Positions 12,865-14,735 of a stretch of 14,735 bases of DNA are shown here, piece by piece. Both the position numbers and the translations under genes were made by a program. The notes below the pieces were generated by a model. It was not told where the DNA came from, ran no database searches, and saw only the letters and a list, made by a program, of their open reading frames with translations. The DNA comes from UBA1388 sp964555515 (lineage in GTDB: Bacteria; Patescibacteriota; Microgenomatia; UBA1400; PJMF01): positions 1 to 14,735 of the forward strand of contig CAZKSJ010000023.1 in the NCBI GenBank assembly GCA_964555515.1, in the 5' to 3' direction. Within the stretch, counting starts at the first letter, position 1; each line of letters opens with the position of its first letter.

Positions 12865-14390
12865 TGGCAACAATTAAGGGCGTGTTTGCCCGAGAAATTT
12901 TAGATTCAAGAGGAGTGCCAACCATTGATTGCACAATGTGGATGGATAATGGCGGCATTGTGGCCACTTCCGTGCCCACCGGCACTTCTATCGGCAAATA
13001 TGAAGCAAAAGAGTTGCGCGACAACGACATTAACCGCATGCTGGGGAAAGGTGTCCTCACCGCGGTCAACTATATTAATTCCTACATTGCCCCCCAACTG
13101 ATTGGCAAGGACCCCACTGCTCAAGAACAAATTGATCAGATACTCCTACAAATGGACGGCACGCCAAATAAATCAAAACTTGGCGCCAATACTACCCTCA
13201 GTGTGTCTCAAGCTACGCTCAAAGCGGGTGCCCTCAGCCAAAATTATCCCCTTTACTATTACATTCAGCAAAAATACAAATTAACCCCAGAACTAGTCAT
13301 TCCCAACTGCATTTATACCGTGATTAACGGCGGCGATCACGGCGCCGATAATTTGGACATTCAAGAATTTCAAATTATGCCAGCTAGCCATATTTCCTAC
13401 ACCGACTCAATCAATATGGCCGTGACCATCTACCACAAATTAGAAGAAGTGCTCATTATCAAAGGTGCCATTCACTCAGTCGGCTTGGTCGGGGGATTCA
13501 CACCTAATTTATATAGTAATAGCGATGTTTTTGAGATCTTAGTAGAAACCATCAAGGCCACACCTTATACTTTTACCCAAGATTTATTCTTTGGGATTGA
13601 CGTGGCAGCTTCACAAATTTACCGCAATGGCAAGTACACCTTAAAAGACCGATCCCAACCATTTTCTGGCAAAGAAATGCTGGAATATTATCAAAAAATC
13701 CGCGATTTATACAATGTTTTCTATCTGGAAGATCCTTTTCAGGAAGATGATCTTGATCAATGGAAAGCGGTCACTGCCCAGCTTGGAGAAACTACCAAGA
13801 TTGTGGGTGATAGCTTTTTGGTTACGAATGCGAAAAAGCTTGAGGATGCGATCAATAATAAGTACTGTAATACCATCTTAATTAAACCCAATCAGGTGGG
13901 TACTATTTCAGAAACCATTGCCGTGATGCAGATGGCCAAGAGAGCAGGCTGGCAAACAGTCATGTCGCATCGGAGCGGGGAGACTAACGATGACTTTATT
14001 GCAGATTTTGCGGTGGGAACTGGTGCTGAATATGCCAAGTTTGGACCTCCCAATCGGGGAGAGCGAATTGCTAAATACAACCGTTTTTCACAGATTGAGA
14101 ATGAAATTAATCTAGCCAGATCAAAAACTGCGCCAGCTGCACCAAGTTCGTCAGCTGCCCCAAGTTCGCCAGCTGTGCCAGGTTCGCCAGCTGCCCCAAC
14201 TGCTCCAGCGACGTCTACGCCGGCGACAATCGAGGAACCCACAATCACAGCCACAATCGACGAGGGCACTATTACTGAGGTGACAGCACCATCAACAACG
14301 CCTGATCAAGCTGAGGCTCAACAACAAGGCGGTCAAAGTGACCAAGGACAGCAAATTCAAGAGGCACAGCAGGTGCACGAAGGGCAGTAG
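12864..14390 (+). CDS. eno: Enolase with a missing catalytic glutamate and a disordered C-terminal tail
   Basis: A 508-residue protein; the enolase core is residues 1-418 and a normal enolase is about 430. Enolase converts 2-phosphoglycerate to PEP. Present are the loop TGTSIG (Ser42), NGGDH (His159), QEF (Glu168), the metal ligands Asp246 (GIDVAAS), Glu289 (YLEDPF) and Asp316 (VGDS), Lys341 (LIKPNQVGT, the catalytic base), SHRSGET (His369) and Lys392 (YAKFG). The GDEGGF motif, which supplies a second active-site Glu (yeast Glu211), reads GLVGGF (207-212), so both acidic residues are hydrophobic. AASEF reads AASQI and GQIKTG reads EYAKFG. The tail (419-508) is rich in Ala, Pro and Ser, then Thr, Glu and Gln, and is probably disordered. 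Translation is coupled to the PEP-synthase-like gene. It may be a weak enzyme, a paralogue with another role, or the only enolase with a shifted mechanism. Confidence 0.9.
   Translation: MATIKGVFAREILDSRGVPTIDCTMWMDNGGIVATSVPTGTSIGKYEAKELRDNDINRMLGKGVLTAVNYINSYIAPQLIGKDPTAQEQIDQILLQMDGTPNKSKLGANTTLSVSQATLKAGALSQNYPLYYYIQQKYKLTPELVIPNCIYTVINGGDHGADNLDIQEFQIMPASHISYTDSINMAVTIYHKLEEVLIIKGAIHSVGLVGGFTPNLYSNSDVFEILVETIKATPYTFTQDLFFGIDVAASQIYRNGKYTLKDRSQPFSGKEMLEYYQKIRDLYNVFYLEDPFQEDDLDQWKAVTAQLGETTKIVGDSFLVTNAKKLEDAINNKYCNTILIKPNQVGTISETIAVMQMAKRAGWQTVMSHRSGETNDDFIADFAVGTGAEYAKFGPPNRGERIAKYNRFSQIENEINLARSKTAPAAPSSSAAPSSPAVPGSPAAPTAPATSTPATIEEPTITATIDEGTITEVTAPSTTPDQAEAQQQGGQSDQGQQIQEAQQVHEGQ
14134..14205 (+). 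repeat. Four 18-bp tandem repeats encoding hexapeptides in the enolase tail
   Basis: Four units start CAGCTG at 14134, 14152, 14170 and 14188, each 18 bp. They read in frame as APSSSA-, APSSPA-, VPGSPA- and APTAPA-like hexapeptides. The units are much alike, which suggests recent slippage or unequal exchange that lengthened the tail without breaking the frame. Confidence 0.8.
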
Positions 14391-14462
14391 GCTAATGAAG
14401 CTCAGCAGCCACAAGACCCAACTCAGGCTGCAGGCATCACTGCAAATATAGCCAATACCTAA
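14388..14462 (+). other. Amber codon followed by 23 in-frame codons of the same tail composition
   Basis: The enolase frame stops at TAG (14388-14390), directly after a CAG. Beyond it the same frame stays open to TAA (14460-14462), and the 23 codons (ANEAQQPQDPTQAAG and so on) continue the Gln/Ala/Pro-rich composition of the tail. A single CAG-to-TAG change in a once longer tail explains this; read-through of the amber codon is the alternative. Confidence 0.6.
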
Positions 14463-14474
14463 CTGCACAAATAT

Positions 14475-14483
14475 TGATAAGAT
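14475..14483 (+). promoter_or_regulatory. Extended -10 of the last gene
   Basis: TGATAAGAT fits an extended -10 (TGn-TAAGAT) ending 11 nt before ATG 14494. No Shine-Dalgarno lies between and no clear -35 is visible. The geometry matches the other near-leaderless starts in the window. Confidence 0.45.
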
Positions 14484-14493
14484 TGAAAAAAAT

Positions 14494-14735
14494 ATGATTA
14501 ATCTACTCGGGTTTTTAAAACCAAAGCAGCAAACTGGTCAAGAGCCGCCGCCTTCAGTGCTGCAGTCTACTCAACAGCCAGCTTCTACCAATCTGAACCA
14601 ATCAAGCGAACCGGCACCATCCCGAATTAACACTCAAGTGCAGCCGCCGCCGCTGAATCCTGCTCTAGATCCTACCCAAACTCTGCCCCCACCACCACAA
14701 ATTACTGATGTTGACCCGGCGCAGACGGCGGCGGC
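14494..14735 (+). CDS. N-terminal part of a Pro/Gln-rich protein (runs off the window)
   Basis: The frame is open from ATG 14494 to the window end, giving 80 complete codons. It starts MINLLGFLKPKQQTG and then becomes a long low-complexity stretch dominated by Pro, Gln, Ser, Thr and Ala (EPPPSVLQSTQQPA, VQPPPLNPALDP, LPPPPQ). No signal peptide: the first hydrophobic run (INLLGFL) is too short. A folded domain may follow downstream, with this part as a disordered linker. The composition resembles the enolase tail just upstream. No family can be assigned. Confidence 0.6.
   Translation, partial: MINLLGFLKPKQQTGQEPPPSVLQSTQQPASTNLNQSSEPAPSRINTQVQPPPLNPALDPTQTLPPPPQITDVDPAQTAA

Noticed and set aside
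13892..14269. A minus-strand open frame of 125 codons opposite the enolase end, rich in Ala/Gly.
   Set aside because: It mirrors the low-complexity repeats and the enolase core and has no promoter or ribosome site.

Overview
The window looks like a scaffold from an uncultivated, streamlined bacterium of the Candidate Phyla Radiation (Patescibacteria), possibly the Microgenomates group. This is inferred from a short DNA polymerase III delta subunit, a DUF1704 peptidase, a bifunctional phosphoglucose/phosphomannose isomerase, small membrane proteins, single-copy sugar-phosphate enzymes and very short mRNA leaders. No marker gene fixes the lineage. Stop usage fits the standard bacterial code. 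Two runs of exactly 100 N (1353-1452 and 4116-4215) are scaffolding gaps of unknown true size.

Left part (1-3445): a Crp/Fnr-type regulator faces a YfcE-like phosphodiesterase with 7 bp between them. A secreted clan GH-A glycosidase and a membrane-anchored glucosaminidase-like protein are divergently transcribed, forming a small cell-surface group. A minus-strand promoter fires into the first gap, so a short gene is probably hidden there.

Middle part (3446-6644): a compact stand-alone small RNA gene has a near-consensus promoter, a long hairpin and an intrinsic terminator in about 105 bp. It is followed by an AT-rich nested inverted repeat, tRNA-Leu(UAG) on the minus strand, the end of a membrane protein emerging from the second gap, a YgjP/DUF45 metalloprotease, a four-helix membrane protein, and a small membrane protein upstream of holA.

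Right part (6645-14735): a carbohydrate block reads rightward. It holds a phosphomannomutase/phosphoglucomutase, a degenerate 18-bp tandem repeat, the bifunctional isomerase, a DUF1704 HExxxH peptidase, a PEP-synthase-like protein, an enolase and the start of a Pro/Gln-rich protein. The isomerase and mutase together interconvert Glc-6-P/Fru-6-P/Man-6-P/Man-1-P and would feed surface polysaccharide and glycolysis.

The most unusual part is 11002-14462. A PEP-synthase-like protein has lost the phosphohistidine domain and most recognisable catalytic residues. It overlaps by one base (TGATG) an enolase that lacks the GDEGGF glutamate and carries a disordered tail of about 90 residues made partly of 18-bp repeats. 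The tail's reading frame continues past an amber codon for 23 more codons of the same composition. A second recurring theme is start codons placed 7-12 nt after a -10 box, which implies leaderless or near-leaderless mRNAs, while clear Shine-Dalgarno sites appear on downstream or long-leader genes.
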